Notes under the pieces: model-generated
Told to the model about the DNA's origin: nothing
Databases searched by the model: none
Seen by the model: only the letters and a program-made list of their open reading frames with translations
Assembly (NCBI RefSeq): GCF_020169515.1
Contig: NZ_JAHMHW010000011.1
Location: forward strand, 62,001-126,000
Length of the DNA: 64,000 nt
Direction of reading: 5' to 3'
DNA from: Paenibacillus vietnamensis
GTDB taxonomy: Bacteria > Bacillota > Bacilli > Paenibacillales > Paenibacillaceae
Program-made: the position numbers and the translations under genes
Shown here: one piece after another, positions 15,180-24,589 of the stretch
Position numbering within the stretch: the stretch's first letter is position 1
Layout of the letters: the number at the start of each line of letters is the position of its first letter

Positions 15180-17486
15180 TTAAGCTTCTTCGTCCGGATC
15201 CGCGGCGGCCGTATCAAGCTGGCCGTTCTCCGAATAAAGCTTGCGGTATTGGCCTGGCGTATGGCCGGTTTCCTTCTTGAATTTCCGGATAAAGTTCGGC
15301 GTGTCGAGATAGCCGACGCGAACGATAATGTCCTTTAGCGGGTCGTTCGTCGTTTTCAGCAGATGCATCACCTCGTCCAGCCTTTTTTGCCAAATATACT
15401 GGATGAAGTTGAGGCCCATCTTTTCCTTGAAGGAACGGCTGACATGCGAAGGCGAGATCGCGAATTCGAAGGCGACCGCCTCGAGGCTGAGCGTATGGTC
15501 TCTGTATCGGTCATCGATATAAGCTACGATCCGGTCGATCTGGGACTGCTCTTCCTTCCGGTTGATGCGTTCCACTTGATTGCAAATGCGGGAAGCGAGA
15601 TTCAGGAAGCCGCTTTCCAGCTCGTCCAGCGAATGGGTATACATCATATTCGGAGTCATTTCCTGAATCAGATTATGGATGCCGAGCTCGGACGCGGTTT
15701 TCAGCATCGTGTTCAGCAGGTCGAAGCATATGCAGCGCTTGAGCAAGGCGGACGCCTCCGCGGTTTGCAGGCTCCTGACGGCGGGAACGATGATTTGCGC
15801 CGCTACGTCATAGCTGCCGAGCTTCAGGCTCTGGGATAGCTTCATCAGCGTGTTATTCGGAATCCAGAACGTATGGTCCGGCGTATGGAGCAGCTTCTCG
15901 AAATACGTAACGGAGCCGTGGCCGCCGGATGCGCGCATTTCGAATGCGGAGCAGGCTTCGATAAACGACTGGTTGAGCTGATCCGGGCTGTCGTAGCAGG
16001 TTCCGACACCGATCATGGGGGTGGCGTCATGCGTTTCCAGCAAATTGCCGCGCACGGCTTCGACGATTTGACGGACCTCTGCGTGCGCCGGCTCCGCCCC
16101 GTCCGAATCGAAGCTGACCATCAGCGCGAGCTGATCCGGCTGCGGCAGCTCGACGCCGTAGGCATGCGCATGCAGCTCCGGGAATTCGATCTGGGCCAGC
16201 AGCTCGATCATATCCTGACGCTCCCGGATGTCATCCTGCGAATCACCGCTGTCGCTCCATCCGATAACCATGACAAAGTGGTGAGAACGGTCGAAGCGGA
16301 TGCCGAACGCTTCCTGAAGATCCGGCGTCAGGCTCTGCGCATTCCCGTATTTGAGCAGCATGGACAGAAAATGATTACGGGCGTACGGCTCTTGCAGATC
16401 GACGCGGGAGCTGTATTCCGTCAGCGCGGTCCGGATCCGGTCCAGCTCGTTGCCGGCTGGGGCGGATGTATCCTCCGGATGCTTCGGCTTCGTTTTGGAG
16501 GCTGCAAACTCCACCAGTGTAGAGATCGGCTGGTACTGCATTCTGGCAAGCACGAGGGCAATCGCCGCGCCGACCAGCACGACCGCGCAGAACAGCAGGA
16601 CGATGAAGCTGCGGACATGCACGACGCTGCTGAAAAATTGCGAGCTCGGCATGACGGTCACATAGGTCCAGCCGTTATTTTCCGACGTGACGGATACGAC
16701 CGAGTGCGGCTTGCCGCTTAATATTTTCTCATGGATGCCGGGGGCGAGACCGAACAGCGACTTCGCTTCGGCATTCGTCAAAGCTTCTCCCTGCCGGTTG
16801 TCGACGAGAATTTGCCCCTTGTTGTCCAGGATGTAGGTCAAGCCCTGGTAATTGCCAAGCACCGAATCGATCAAGCCCGACAGCTCAGACTCCTTGATCA
16901 AATACAGAATCGTGCCGTGCGGACTCGGGCTGTTGGGCGTGATCGGAACAAGGTAGGCCAGCATCGTCTCCTCCAGATGGGAGCTTCGGACGACGGTATC
17001 GGCCGGACGCATCGTCGGAAATTTGACATCGTTCAGCTGTTGAACGATATCATCCTTGCTCCAGCTCCGGAAGCTGAAGCTGCTTGCGAATACGTCCAGG
17101 CTCGACAGGCCCTTCGCGGAATAGATGTTCGGATCCTTGTGGAAATACAGAAACATCTCGCCGATGATGGAGCTCGTCGCTTTATACTGGTCGAGCGCCT
17201 CTATGGCTTCTCCGCTGTAGTAGGAATCGTGAACCCGGAAGGGAGTAAGCCGCTGGTCGTAGGAGACGCGCGAGGCGATTTCGCCCAGCTCCTTCATCCG
17301 GCCGTCGATAATCGTTTTGGTCTGCGTCAGCTGATTGAGCCGGGATTGCTCGATTTCGGAACGGAGATTGGAAACCGCGTTTTGGTAGATAAAGATCGTC
17401 ATCAGAATTAACGGGATCAGCAGGATGAACAAGTAGGACCAGATATATTTTAAAAACAGCCTGGATTTGAAATAGTTCCGCTTCAC
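15180..17486 (-). CDS. Membrane-bound AraC-family regulator with extracellular sensor
   Basis: 768 residues. Membrane segment 1 is about residues 12-32, followed by a roughly 255-residue extracellular sensor (Cache-like) and membrane segment 2 about 288-310 (FIVLLFCAVVLVGAAIALVL). The central cytoplasmic part is unassigned. The C-terminus (about 665-755) is a double-HTH AraC domain (LSLEAVAFEFAISPSHVSRSFKEK, then DIIVRVGYLDTPNFIRKFKKETG). Such one-component sensors sit next to LplB/YtcP importers in Paenibacillus-like bacteria. It lies convergent with the importer and divergent from the fucosidase operon with a 101-bp gap, so it likely controls one or both. Confidence 0.9.
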   Translation of the reverse strand: MKRNYFKSRLFLKYIWSYLFILLIPLILMTIFIYQNAVSNLRSEIEQSRLNQLTQTKTIIDGRMKELGEIASRVSYDQRLTPFRVHDSYYSGEAIEALDQYKATSSIIGEMFLYFHKDPNIYSAKGLSSLDVFASSFSFRSWSKDDIVQQLNDVKFPTMRPADTVVRSSHLEETMLAYLVPITPNSPSPHGTILYLIKESELSGLIDSVLGNYQGLTYILDNKGQILVDNRQGEALTNAEAKSLFGLAPGIHEKILSGKPHSVVSVTSENNGWTYVTVMPSSQFFSSVVHVRSFIVLLFCAVVLVGAAIALVLARMQYQPISTLVEFAASKTKPKHPEDTSAPAGNELDRIRTALTEYSSRVDLQEPYARNHFLSMLLKYGNAQSLTPDLQEAFGIRFDRSHHFVMVIGWSDSGDSQDDIRERQDMIELLAQIEFPELHAHAYGVELPQPDQLALMVSFDSDGAEPAHAEVRQIVEAVRGNLLETHDATPMIGVGTCYDSPDQLNQSFIEACSAFEMRASGGHGSVTYFEKLLHTPDHTFWIPNNTLMKLSQSLKLGSYDVAAQIIVPAVRSLQTAEASALLKRCICFDLLNTMLKTASELGIHNLIQEMTPNMMYTHSLDELESGFLNLASRICNQVERINRKEEQSQIDRIVAYIDDRYRDHTLSLEAVAFEFAISPSHVSRSFKEKMGLNFIQYIWQKRLDEVMHLLKTTNDPLKDIIVRVGYLDTPNFIRKFKKETGHTPGQYRKLYSENGQLDTAAADPDEEA

Positions 17487-17587
17487 GTTTTCTGCCCCCT
17501 GTAGTCTGCTCGTCTTTTTGTTTGATTGTTATCATACCAGAAAAATATCTTTTGGACATAGGAGAAAAGAGAGGAGCAAAAAGCGTT

Positions 17588-18874
17588 ATGCAAAAATGGT
17601 TCGAGGATGCCAAGCTGGGCATTTTCATTCACTACGGCATTTATGCCGTCGACGGAGTCGCCGAATCCTGGTCCTTTTATAACGGCCGAATCACTTATGA
17701 GGACTATATGAATCAGCTGGAAGGCTTCACGGCTTCCCGTTTCGATGCGGATCATTGGGCCGATCTAATCGAGAGGTCAGGGGCGAAATACGCGGTGCTG
17801 ACGACGAAGCATCATGACGGGGTGGCGCTGTGGGATACGCAGTACAGCGATCTGAACGTCGTGAAGCGGACGCCGGCAAAGCGCGATATCGTGAAGGAAT
17901 ACGCGGAAGCCGTTACGGCAAGAGGGCTTCGCCTCGGCATGTACTATTCGCTCATCGACTGGTCGCATCCCGATTATCCGAGCGTATTCGAAGGCGGGAA
18001 GGTGCCTGCGGATTTGAGTACGGTCAACAAGTATTCGAGTCCCGTTGACGGCGTTCAGGACGAAGCGAAATGGCAGAGGTTTCTGCAGTTCAACAACGAC
18101 CAGCTGCGTGAAATCATGACAGGCTACGGGAAGGTCGACTTGCTTTGGTTCGACGGGGATTGGGAGCGGAGCGCCGCACAGTGGAATTTGCCGGATTTCA
18201 AGCAGTACCTCAGGTCCTTTAATCCCGATCTCATCATCAACTCTCGCCTGCAGGGCCACGGGGATTACAAGACGCCGGAGCAGGGCCTTCCAATTACGAG
18301 GCCGGAGGGGCCGTGGGAGTTCTGCACGACGATCAACGGCTCATGGGGCTATGTCGGGACGGACAACAAATACAAATCGCTGAACCAGATTATCCGCATG
18401 TTTTGCGACTGCATCTCGATGGGCGGCAATATGCTGCTCGACATCGGACCGATGGAGGACGGAACGGTCGACAAGCGGCAGGAGGATATTTTGCTCGGTC
18501 TCGGCGAGTGGATCCGGACGCATGCGGAAGCGGTCTACGGTACGGACGAAGGCATCATGACCCGTTATTACGCGGGCGGCAGCACCGTCTCGAAGGACAG
18601 AAAGACGTTATATCTGTTTGTTTATGACGATCCGAAAGAGAACGTATGCCTGAAAGGCCTCAATAATCCGATTCAAAAAATTACCGCGCTCCATTCGGGC
18701 AAGGAGCTGACCCATGAAATCCACGGCGGCGTGCCATGGTTCCAAATTCCAGGAACGACATGGATTAAGATGACGCCGGAGGACGCGCACAATCAGGTCA
18801 CCGTGCTCAAGCTCGAATTCGACGAAGAGCTGAGCATGTACGGCGGCTCGGGCGCCGTCGTCACGCATAACTAG
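17588..18874 (+). CDS. Alpha-L-fucosidase, GH29, intracellular
   Basis: 428 residues. GH29 signatures: WFEDAKLGIFIHYGIYAV at the N-terminus, LTTKHHDGVALW near 73, the nucleophile region LLWFDGDWE with Asp about 189, and MGGNMLLDIGPMEDG near 280. It removes alpha-linked L-fucose by a retaining mechanism. The acid/base residue is variable in this family and was not assigned. No signal peptide, so it should act on imported oligosaccharides. The ATG at 17588 (MQKWFEDAK) follows GAGAGGAG by about ten bases; an upstream frame from 17522 is not needed. First gene of a tight four-gene operon. Confidence 0.92.
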   Translation: MQKWFEDAKLGIFIHYGIYAVDGVAESWSFYNGRITYEDYMNQLEGFTASRFDADHWADLIERSGAKYAVLTTKHHDGVALWDTQYSDLNVVKRTPAKRDIVKEYAEAVTARGLRLGMYYSLIDWSHPDYPSVFEGGKVPADLSTVNKYSSPVDGVQDEAKWQRFLQFNNDQLREIMTGYGKVDLLWFDGDWERSAAQWNLPDFKQYLRSFNPDLIINSRLQGHGDYKTPEQGLPITRPEGPWEFCTTINGSWGYVGTDNKYKSLNQIIRMFCDCISMGGNMLLDIGPMEDGTVDKRQEDILLGLGEWIRTHAEAVYGTDEGIMTRYYAGGSTVSKDRKTLYLFVYDDPKENVCLKGLNNPIQKITALHSGKELTHEIHGGVPWFQIPGTTWIKMTPEDAHNQVTVLKLEFDEELSMYGGSGAVVTHN

Positions 18875-18888
18875 CTGGAGGGGATCAC

Positions 18889-19914
18889 ATGAAGCACAGT
18901 GCAGTGCCGGAGCCGGTAATCGAATACGCTCCGAAGCATTATATATGCCGGCGCGCCGTAGGGCCGGCCGTCATCGACGGCCGCATCGACAAGCCGTTTT
19001 GGGCCGCGGCCGACTGGACGGACGAATTCGTCGACATCGAAGGCGACCTTCGGCCGAAGCCGGTGAAGCGGACCCGCGTCAAGATGCTCTGGGACGACGA
19101 GTATTTTTATTTTGCCGCGGAATTGATGGAGGACCAGATTTGGGCGACGCTTACGGAGCGGGATTCGGTTATTTTTTACGATAACGATTTTGAAATTTTT
19201 ATCGATCCTGACGGCGATTCGCATCAGTATTACGAGTTTGAGATCAATGCGCTGAACACCGTCTGGGATTTGCTGCTGGTCAAGCCTTACCGCGACGGGG
19301 GGCCTCCGGTGAACGGATGGGACATTAACGGGCTGAAGACGGCGGTGCACATTGACGGCGAGCTGAACCGGCCGGGGGCGGCGAATAGGAAGTGGACCGT
19401 CGAGGCGGCATTGCCCTGGAGCAGCCTGCGCGAGTGCGCGGCCGAAGGGCGCCGTCCCGAGCCGGGAGAGTTCTGGCGCGTCAACTTCTCCCGCGTCGAA
19501 TGGCGCGTGGAGGAGCGGGACGGCGAATACCGCAAGGTCGTTAATCCGGACACGGGGAAGCCTTACCCGGAGGATAACTGGGTATGGTCCCCGATGGGCC
19601 TGATCAATATGCATTATCCGGAGCTGTGGGGCTATGTCGTGTTTGCGGATGCGGAAGGACCGGATTCGTTCGGGCTGCCGCCGGATGAGCTTATCAAGTG
19701 GGAGCTGCGCAAGCTTTATTACCGGGAGCGCAATTACTTCGCAAGCCATGGCGAGTTCACGAGCGACGCCGGACGGCTGATGAAGGATGACGAGCGGTGG
19801 AGCATTACGCCGGTCATCGAGACGACACGCACGTTATTTCAAATTTCAGCGCCGTCGGCGGATGGAAGGTCTACCTTCTGCATCCGGGAAGACGGCAAGC
19901 TGTGGAGGGAGTGA
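18889..19914 (+). CDS. CBM9-like carbohydrate-binding protein
   Basis: 341 residues with a family 9-type carbohydrate-binding beta-sandwich in the first 230 residues: PAVIDGRIDKPFWAAADW, then KMLWDDEYFYFAAEL, then YDNDFEIFIDPDGD and the YYEFEINALNTVWDLLL strand. No catalytic domain and no signal peptide. Free-standing CBM9-like proteins of this sort are found in polysaccharide-use loci but their role is not established. It starts 14 bases after the fucosidase stop with GGAGGGG before the ATG. Confidence 0.8.
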   Translation: MKHSAVPEPVIEYAPKHYICRRAVGPAVIDGRIDKPFWAAADWTDEFVDIEGDLRPKPVKRTRVKMLWDDEYFYFAAELMEDQIWATLTERDSVIFYDNDFEIFIDPDGDSHQYYEFEINALNTVWDLLLVKPYRDGGPPVNGWDINGLKTAVHIDGELNRPGAANRKWTVEAALPWSSLRECAAEGRRPEPGEFWRVNFSRVEWRVEERDGEYRKVVNPDTGKPYPEDNWVWSPMGLINMHYPELWGYVVFADAEGPDSFGLPPDELIKWELRKLYYRERNYFASHGEFTSDAGRLMKDDERWSITPVIETTRTLFQISAPSADGRSTFCIREDGKLWRE

Positions 19915-19920
19915 AGCCGA

Positions 19921-22560
19921 ATGTTACGGACCTCTGTATTCTCAATGGATCAGGGAACGATGGAGCTGATCGAGCGCAAATTCCGCGAGAAGCAGCAGAT
20001 CGCTCAGGCGAGGGCGGACGAGCTGTTCGGCATTTTCCGGGAGCCTTTGACCGAGGAAGAGATGTGGGCGCTCAAATATTTGTTTGCTTTTATGCCGGTC
20101 AACGATTTGGCCGATTACGACGGCGAGCTGTTTTTGAGCCATGTGCGCGAGACGCTGGCCATCCGCAAGCAGGCTCCATGGGGGGAGCGGGTGCCCGATC
20201 GCCTGTTTTTGCATTTCGTGCTGCCGTACCGGGTCAATACGGAAAATATCGAGGATTCGCGCGGTATTTTGCACCGGGAGTTGGCAGAGCGCACGAGGAA
20301 TTTGTCGATGGCGGACGCCATCCTCGAGACGAACTACTGGTGCCACGAGAAGGCGACGTATACGGGAAGCGATTTGCGGACGGCTTCGCCTCTTACGATG
20401 ATCCGCGCAGCGCGCGGCCGCTGCGGGGAGGAGTCGACGCTGACGGTTGCCGCGCTCCGCAGCATCGGCATTCCCGCCCGCCAGGTGTATACGCCGCGCT
20501 GGGCGCATTGCGACGATAACCACGCATGGGTGGAGGCTTGGGCCGACGGCACCTGGTATTATATCGGCGCCTGCGAGCCGGAGCCGCGGCTGAATCAAGG
20601 CTGGTTTACGCCGCCTGCCCGGCGCGCTATGTTGATCAACACGCGGATCTTTGCCAATTATCCGGGTCCCGAGGACATTACGCTGGCTGATGAATGGTTT
20701 ACGGAAATCAATGTTTTGTCCGGCTATGCGCCTGTGCGTACCGTCACTGTTGCGGTGAAGGACGAAGAGGGAGTGCCGGTGAGCGGAGCCGACGTTCATT
20801 TTGAGCTGTACAATTTTGCCGAAATGTACCCGATTGCAACGCTGCCGACGAACGGGCAAGGCGAGGCGGCCTTCAAGACGGGGTTCGGGGATCTGATGAT
20901 CCGCGCGGTGAAGGATGGACGGTGGGGAGAGCGGAAGCTTGCGGCGGAAGGCGGCGAGCGCATCGATATTGTGCTGGACCGGACGGAGCAGCAGACGGGG
21001 ATCGCAGACTTTGATATGGTTCCGCCGCCAAGCCTGGAGGGAGCGGCTGCCGGGCCGCTTCCGGAGGAGAAGCTTCAGCTCCATCATGCCCGTCTCGAGG
21101 AAGGAACAAAAATCCGTTCGGGGTACGAGCAGACCTTCCTGAACGAGGAAAAGGCTGCGGAGCTTGCCCGGACCGCCGGCCTTCCGGAGGAGCGGGTATG
21201 GGACGTGCTGCGCAAGGCGCGCGGGAACGGCCGGGAAATCGCCGCGTTTCTTCAGGAGCGCTCCGGCGAATACGGACAGTGGCCGCTCCGGCTGCTGGAG
21301 AGCTTGAACGAGAAGGATCTGATCGATACGTTCCGTCCTGCGCTCGACGACCATCTGACCGGAGCCCTGTCGCAGCGCGGCTTGCTGCCGGATGAACTAT
21401 TCATCCCATATTTACTCTGTCCGCGCGTGCTGTACGAGATGATCGTGCCGTACCGGCAGTTTTTCCAGGAGGCATTCACTGCGGAGGAAGCCGCGGCGTT
21501 CCGGGCGGATCCCGCTGTGCTTGCCCGCAGGCTGGATACGGAATGGGAGGTGCGCGGGGATTTGCCGAATCTGAAAGGGAAGGGCAATCCGGTTGGCACC
21601 TTCAGGCTCGGGAAGGGGGACCGCGTGTCCCTGGACATTCTGTTCGTGGCGATTTGCCGCAGCTTCGGCATTCCGGCCCGTCTGCATCCAAGCGAACAGA
21701 CGCCGCAGTACATGACGGACGGGCGCTGGCAGACGGCGGTATTCGCGGGCGGAGCCGGTCTGCCGGCGGAGAAGAAGAAGAGCGGCACGCTGCGCTTGCT
21801 TAAGGATACCGGAGCGGATGCGGAAGCGCCTGCACCCTCGTATTCCGAAAATTTTACGTTCGCCCGGCTGGAAAATGGGATTTATAAAACGCTGACGTTC
21901 CCGTACGGCAAATCGGATCTCGATGAGGAACCGTTTGAAGTCGAGCCGGGCTCCTACCGGATGACCTCGGGCATCCGTCTGAAGGACGGGACGGTTCTGG
22001 GGCGGTTTACTTATTTCACGGTCCGGGCCGGCGAACTGACGGAGGTTCCGATGACCTTCCGGGCGGCGGCGGCGGACATTCCCGTCCTTGGCTCCGTCGA
22101 TAGCGGCCGTATGCTGACGCTGCCGGACGGAACCGTAAAAACGCTCGGAGAGCTTACGGGAGCGGGCGGAGCAGTCGTTGCCTGGATGGAGCCGGAACGG
22201 GAGCCGACCAAGCATTTGCTCCGTGAGCTCGGCGAGCTGGCTTCGTCCTACTCGGAGCTCGGGGCTCCGCTCGTTCTTATTGCAGGCCTGTCTGAGAAGG
22301 CGGCGCCTTCTGACGCGGCCGGCAATTCGGCGCTGCCATCTTGCACGGTAAGCGTCAGAGATGCCGCCTCCGCTCCGCTGCCGGACATTTTCGAACGGCC
22401 CACCGCTAACGAAGCGGGCTTCCCGCATCTGCTCGTGCTGGACGGCCGGGACCAAATTCGTTACGCGGCGTCGGGCTATAAGATCGGCATGGGGAAGGAA
22501 GCGCTGCAAATTTTGGCCGGTGTATACCGGCAGCAAACGGAAGAGGGGAGCGATAGCTGA
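19921..22560 (+). CDS. Large cytoplasmic protein with two transglutaminase-like domains
   Basis: 879 residues, no signal peptide. Residues about 120-240 form a transglutaminase-like cysteine-protease fold: GRCGEESTLTVAALRSIGIPARQVY gives the Cys, DNHAWVEAW the His, and WYYIGACEPEP the acidic residue. About 275-345 is a carboxypeptidase-regulatory/Ig-like insert (VPVSGADVHFELY). A second transglutaminase-like region near 555-600 (LFVAICRSFGIPARLHP) lacks the GxCGE motif and is probably inactive. The last 160 residues resemble a thioredoxin-like or peroxiredoxin-like fold (VVAWMEPEREPTKHLLREL). The start overlaps the ribosome site region GGAGGGAGTGA at the end of the previous gene. Function unknown; position suggests processing of glycopeptides. 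Confidence 0.75.
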   Translation: MLRTSVFSMDQGTMELIERKFREKQQIAQARADELFGIFREPLTEEEMWALKYLFAFMPVNDLADYDGELFLSHVRETLAIRKQAPWGERVPDRLFLHFVLPYRVNTENIEDSRGILHRELAERTRNLSMADAILETNYWCHEKATYTGSDLRTASPLTMIRAARGRCGEESTLTVAALRSIGIPARQVYTPRWAHCDDNHAWVEAWADGTWYYIGACEPEPRLNQGWFTPPARRAMLINTRIFANYPGPEDITLADEWFTEINVLSGYAPVRTVTVAVKDEEGVPVSGADVHFELYNFAEMYPIATLPTNGQGEAAFKTGFGDLMIRAVKDGRWGERKLAAEGGERIDIVLDRTEQQTGIADFDMVPPPSLEGAAAGPLPEEKLQLHHARLEEGTKIRSGYEQTFLNEEKAAELARTAGLPEERVWDVLRKARGNGREIAAFLQERSGEYGQWPLRLLESLNEKDLIDTFRPALDDHLTGALSQRGLLPDELFIPYLLCPRVLYEMIVPYRQFFQEAFTAEEAAAFRADPAVLARRLDTEWEVRGDLPNLKGKGNPVGTFRLGKGDRVSLDILFVAICRSFGIPARLHPSEQTPQYMTDGRWQTAVFAGGAGLPAEKKKSGTLRLLKDTGADAEAPAPSYSENFTFARLENGIYKTLTFPYGKSDLDEEPFEVEPGSYRMTSGIRLKDGTVLGRFTYFTVRAGELTEVPMTFRAAAADIPVLGSVDSGRMLTLPDGTVKTLGELTGAGGAVVAWMEPEREPTKHLLRELGELASSYSELGAPLVLIAGLSEKAAPSDAAGNSALPSCTVSVRDAASAPLPDIFERPTANEAGFPHLLVLDGRDQIRYAASGYKIGMGKEALQILAGVYRQQTEEGSDS

Positions 22561-23603
22561 TGGAGAAATCAAAATATATTGCGGCGGGTTACATCTCAGA
22601 TGCTAATCTGGCCGAGATTACACGGGAAGATTTAGAGAAATTGACGCACCTGAATATCGCCTTCGGACATGTCCGCGGCGATGAGATTGTGACGGAGCAT
22701 TTGAAGCATAAAGAGCGGCTTTGGGAGATCAAACGCGAGCATCCTGATCTTACGCTGCTGTTGTCCGTCGGCGGCTGGAGCGCCGGAGGTTTTTCCGAAG
22801 CGGCATCCACCGAAGCGGGAAGAGCGCGGATGGCGGCTTCGTCGGTGCGCGTCTTGAACAACCTTCCGTTCGACGGCATCGATCTGGACTGGGAATACCC
22901 TTGCTACGGGGAAGCCGGCATCGCGTCAAGTCCGGACGACAAGACTAACTTTACGCTGCTCTTGAAGGCGATGCGGGAAGCATTGGACCGCAAAGGCGGG
23001 GAGGACGGACGGCATTATCTGCTTACGATTGCGGCCGGAGCCGATCAGTATTACGTGGACGGCACGGAGATGGATCAGGTGCAGCAATACCTGGACTTCG
23101 TCCAGCTGATGACCTACGACATGCGCGGAGGGTTTCAAATTTTGACGGGGCATCATACGAATTTGTATACGCCGACCGGCGATTTGTTCCGCATCAGCAC
23201 GGACGCTAGCGTCAATCTGTTCGTCCGCGCCGGCGTACCCAAGGAGAAAATCGTCATCGGAGCGGCGTTCTATTCGAGGATCTGGCAGCAGGTTCCGGAC
23301 CGGAGCAGCGGGCTTCACCAAATGGCGGGCAGCACGGGCGGGTACGGGCCCGATTTCACGGCGCTTGCGTCGGACTACATCGATAAGAACGGTTATGTAC
23401 GGCATTGGGACAACGAGGCCAAGTCTCCGTATCTCTACAACGGCTCCAGCTTCATCTCGTATGATGACGAGGAATCGCTGCTGCACAAGTGCAGCTACGT
23501 CAAGGAGAGCGGGCTTGCCGGCATCATGTTCTGGGAATACGGCTGCGACAGGACGCACCGGCTGCTGGATGCCATTTACCGGGGGCTGAACGAGCGGGCG
23601 TGA
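22560..23603 (+). CDS. GH18 chitinase-like hydrolase, intracellular
   Basis: 347 residues. The catalytic DxxDxDxE motif is DGIDLDWE with the acid Glu at about residue 112; SVGGW (near 62) and QLMTYDM (near 181) are further GH18 signatures. It should cut beta-1,4 bonds next to GlcNAc by substrate-assisted catalysis, as chitinases or endo-N-acetylglucosaminidases do. No signal peptide and no chitin-binding domain, so it acts on imported short sugars or glycopeptides. Its ATG overlaps the upstream TGA by one base (TGATG), indicating translational coupling in the fucosidase operon. Confidence 0.9.
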   Translation: MEKSKYIAAGYISDANLAEITREDLEKLTHLNIAFGHVRGDEIVTEHLKHKERLWEIKREHPDLTLLLSVGGWSAGGFSEAASTEAGRARMAASSVRVLNNLPFDGIDLDWEYPCYGEAGIASSPDDKTNFTLLLKAMREALDRKGGEDGRHYLLTIAAGADQYYVDGTEMDQVQQYLDFVQLMTYDMRGGFQILTGHHTNLYTPTGDLFRISTDASVNLFVRAGVPKEKIVIGAAFYSRIWQQVPDRSSGLHQMAGSTGGYGPDFTALASDYIDKNGYVRHWDNEAKSPYLYNGSSFISYDDEESLLHKCSYVKESGLAGIMFWEYGCDRTHRLLDAIYRGLNERA

Positions 23604-23797
23604 CGAAGGTAATCTTTTGGGCCGGAGGAACCAGCTGCTAATAGAGGATAATTTAGGATTAGAGAATTCTCATTATATTCTCATAAAAGACCTCAAATGG
23701 CTAGTATTACTAGATTTTTATTCTCATAGGAATAATTTAGGTAAGCCCAAAACTGATATATTTGTTACCAACTCAACTATGGGAGGTCAACAAGTAT
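23604..23797 (+). promoter_or_regulatory. AT-rich leader with short direct repeats before the NlpC/P60 gene
   Basis: The 194-bp gap is clearly more AT-rich than its flanks. It contains ATTCTCAT three times (about 23665, 23676, 23739) and ATAATTTAGG twice (about 23649 and 23751). These may be regulator sites for the cell-wall hydrolase gene. I could not pick one clear promoter. Confidence 0.35.
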
Positions 23798-24550
23798 ATG
23801 AGTCTATCGCATCTGGGCAAAAAGGTCATCATCGCTGGAATTTGTGTAACGATTGGACTATCGACATTCAGTATCGGGCCGGTTCCGTTCGCCTCCAAGG
23901 CGGAAGCTGCCGTAACCTATGAGACGACGGTCATTTACGGGGTCAATCTGAGAGCCGCGGCAAGCACAAGCGGTACGAAGATCCGCCTTCTCTCGAAGGG
24001 AGAACAAATTAACGTCATTTCCAAGGTGAACAGCTACTGGCTGAAGGTCAGCACTAAAGACGGACGGACAGGCTACATATCGGCAAGCTCCAAATATACG
24101 AATTACAACAGCGGCAGCACGGGAAGCAGCACACCAAGCACTAGCGTGCCTTCCAGCGGCAGTACGAAGGCGGATAAGGTCATCAGCCTGGCCCAAAGCT
24201 ACATCGGGCGCGTCAGCTACGATTACGGCACGCGGAATACGAGCCGCCTGATCTTTGACTGCTCGTCATTCACGGAATTTATTTTCGCCAAGGTCGGAGT
24301 GGATTTGAAGTGGGGGACAAGGCTTCAGAAAAGCCAAGGTACGGCTGTGAGCAAAAGCAATCTCCGCAAAGGGGATCTGGTTTTCTTCGATACGATCGGC
24401 TCGAACAACAAAGTTATTAACCATGTCGGCATCTACATGGGCGGCGGGAAAATCATCCACAACACGCCTTCCGTGGACGGTGTAACGATCAGCAGCCTGA
24501 CCTCCGGCTATTGGGCAGGCCGTTATGTAAGCGCGCGTAGAGTATTGTAA
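23798..24550 (+). CDS. Exported NlpC/P60 cell-wall endopeptidase with SH3 domain
   Basis: 250 residues. A signal peptide (about 1-32, ending ASKAEAA) is followed by an SH3-type binding domain (VNLRAAASTSGTKIRLLSKG), a Ser/Gly/Thr linker, and an NlpC/P60 domain. The catalytic Cys is about 155 (FDCSSF), the His about 209 (NHVGIYMG), and a third residue lies in KIIHNTPS. It hydrolyses peptide stems of peptidoglycan, typically D-Glu-meso-DAP bonds. ATG at 23798 is chosen because GGGAGG lies about 11 bases upstream and the signal peptide begins there. A terminator follows. Confidence 0.88.
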   Translation: MSLSHLGKKVIIAGICVTIGLSTFSIGPVPFASKAEAAVTYETTVIYGVNLRAAASTSGTKIRLLSKGEQINVISKVNSYWLKVSTKDGRTGYISASSKYTNYNSGSTGSSTPSTSVPSSGSTKADKVISLAQSYIGRVSYDYGTRNTSRLIFDCSSFTEFIFAKVGVDLKWGTRLQKSQGTAVSKSNLRKGDLVFFDTIGSNNKVINHVGIYMGGGKIIHNTPSVDGVTISSLTSGYWAGRYVSARRVL

Positions 24551-24556
24551 TTTCGA

Positions 24557-24589
24557 GGCTCCGTTCCTTTTGGGACGGGGTCTTTTTTT
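24557..24589 (+). terminator. Terminator after NlpC/P60 gene
   Basis: GGCTCCGTTCC / GGGACGGGGTC hairpin with G-U pairs, followed by TTTTTTT. It overlaps the end of the convergent AraC gene. Confidence 0.75.

Noticed and set aside
19942-22572. Long antisense frames opposite the transglutaminase-like gene (470 and 386 codons)
   Set aside because: High-GC codon bias in the sense gene leaves antisense frames open; the peptides are Arg/His-rich with no domain pattern.
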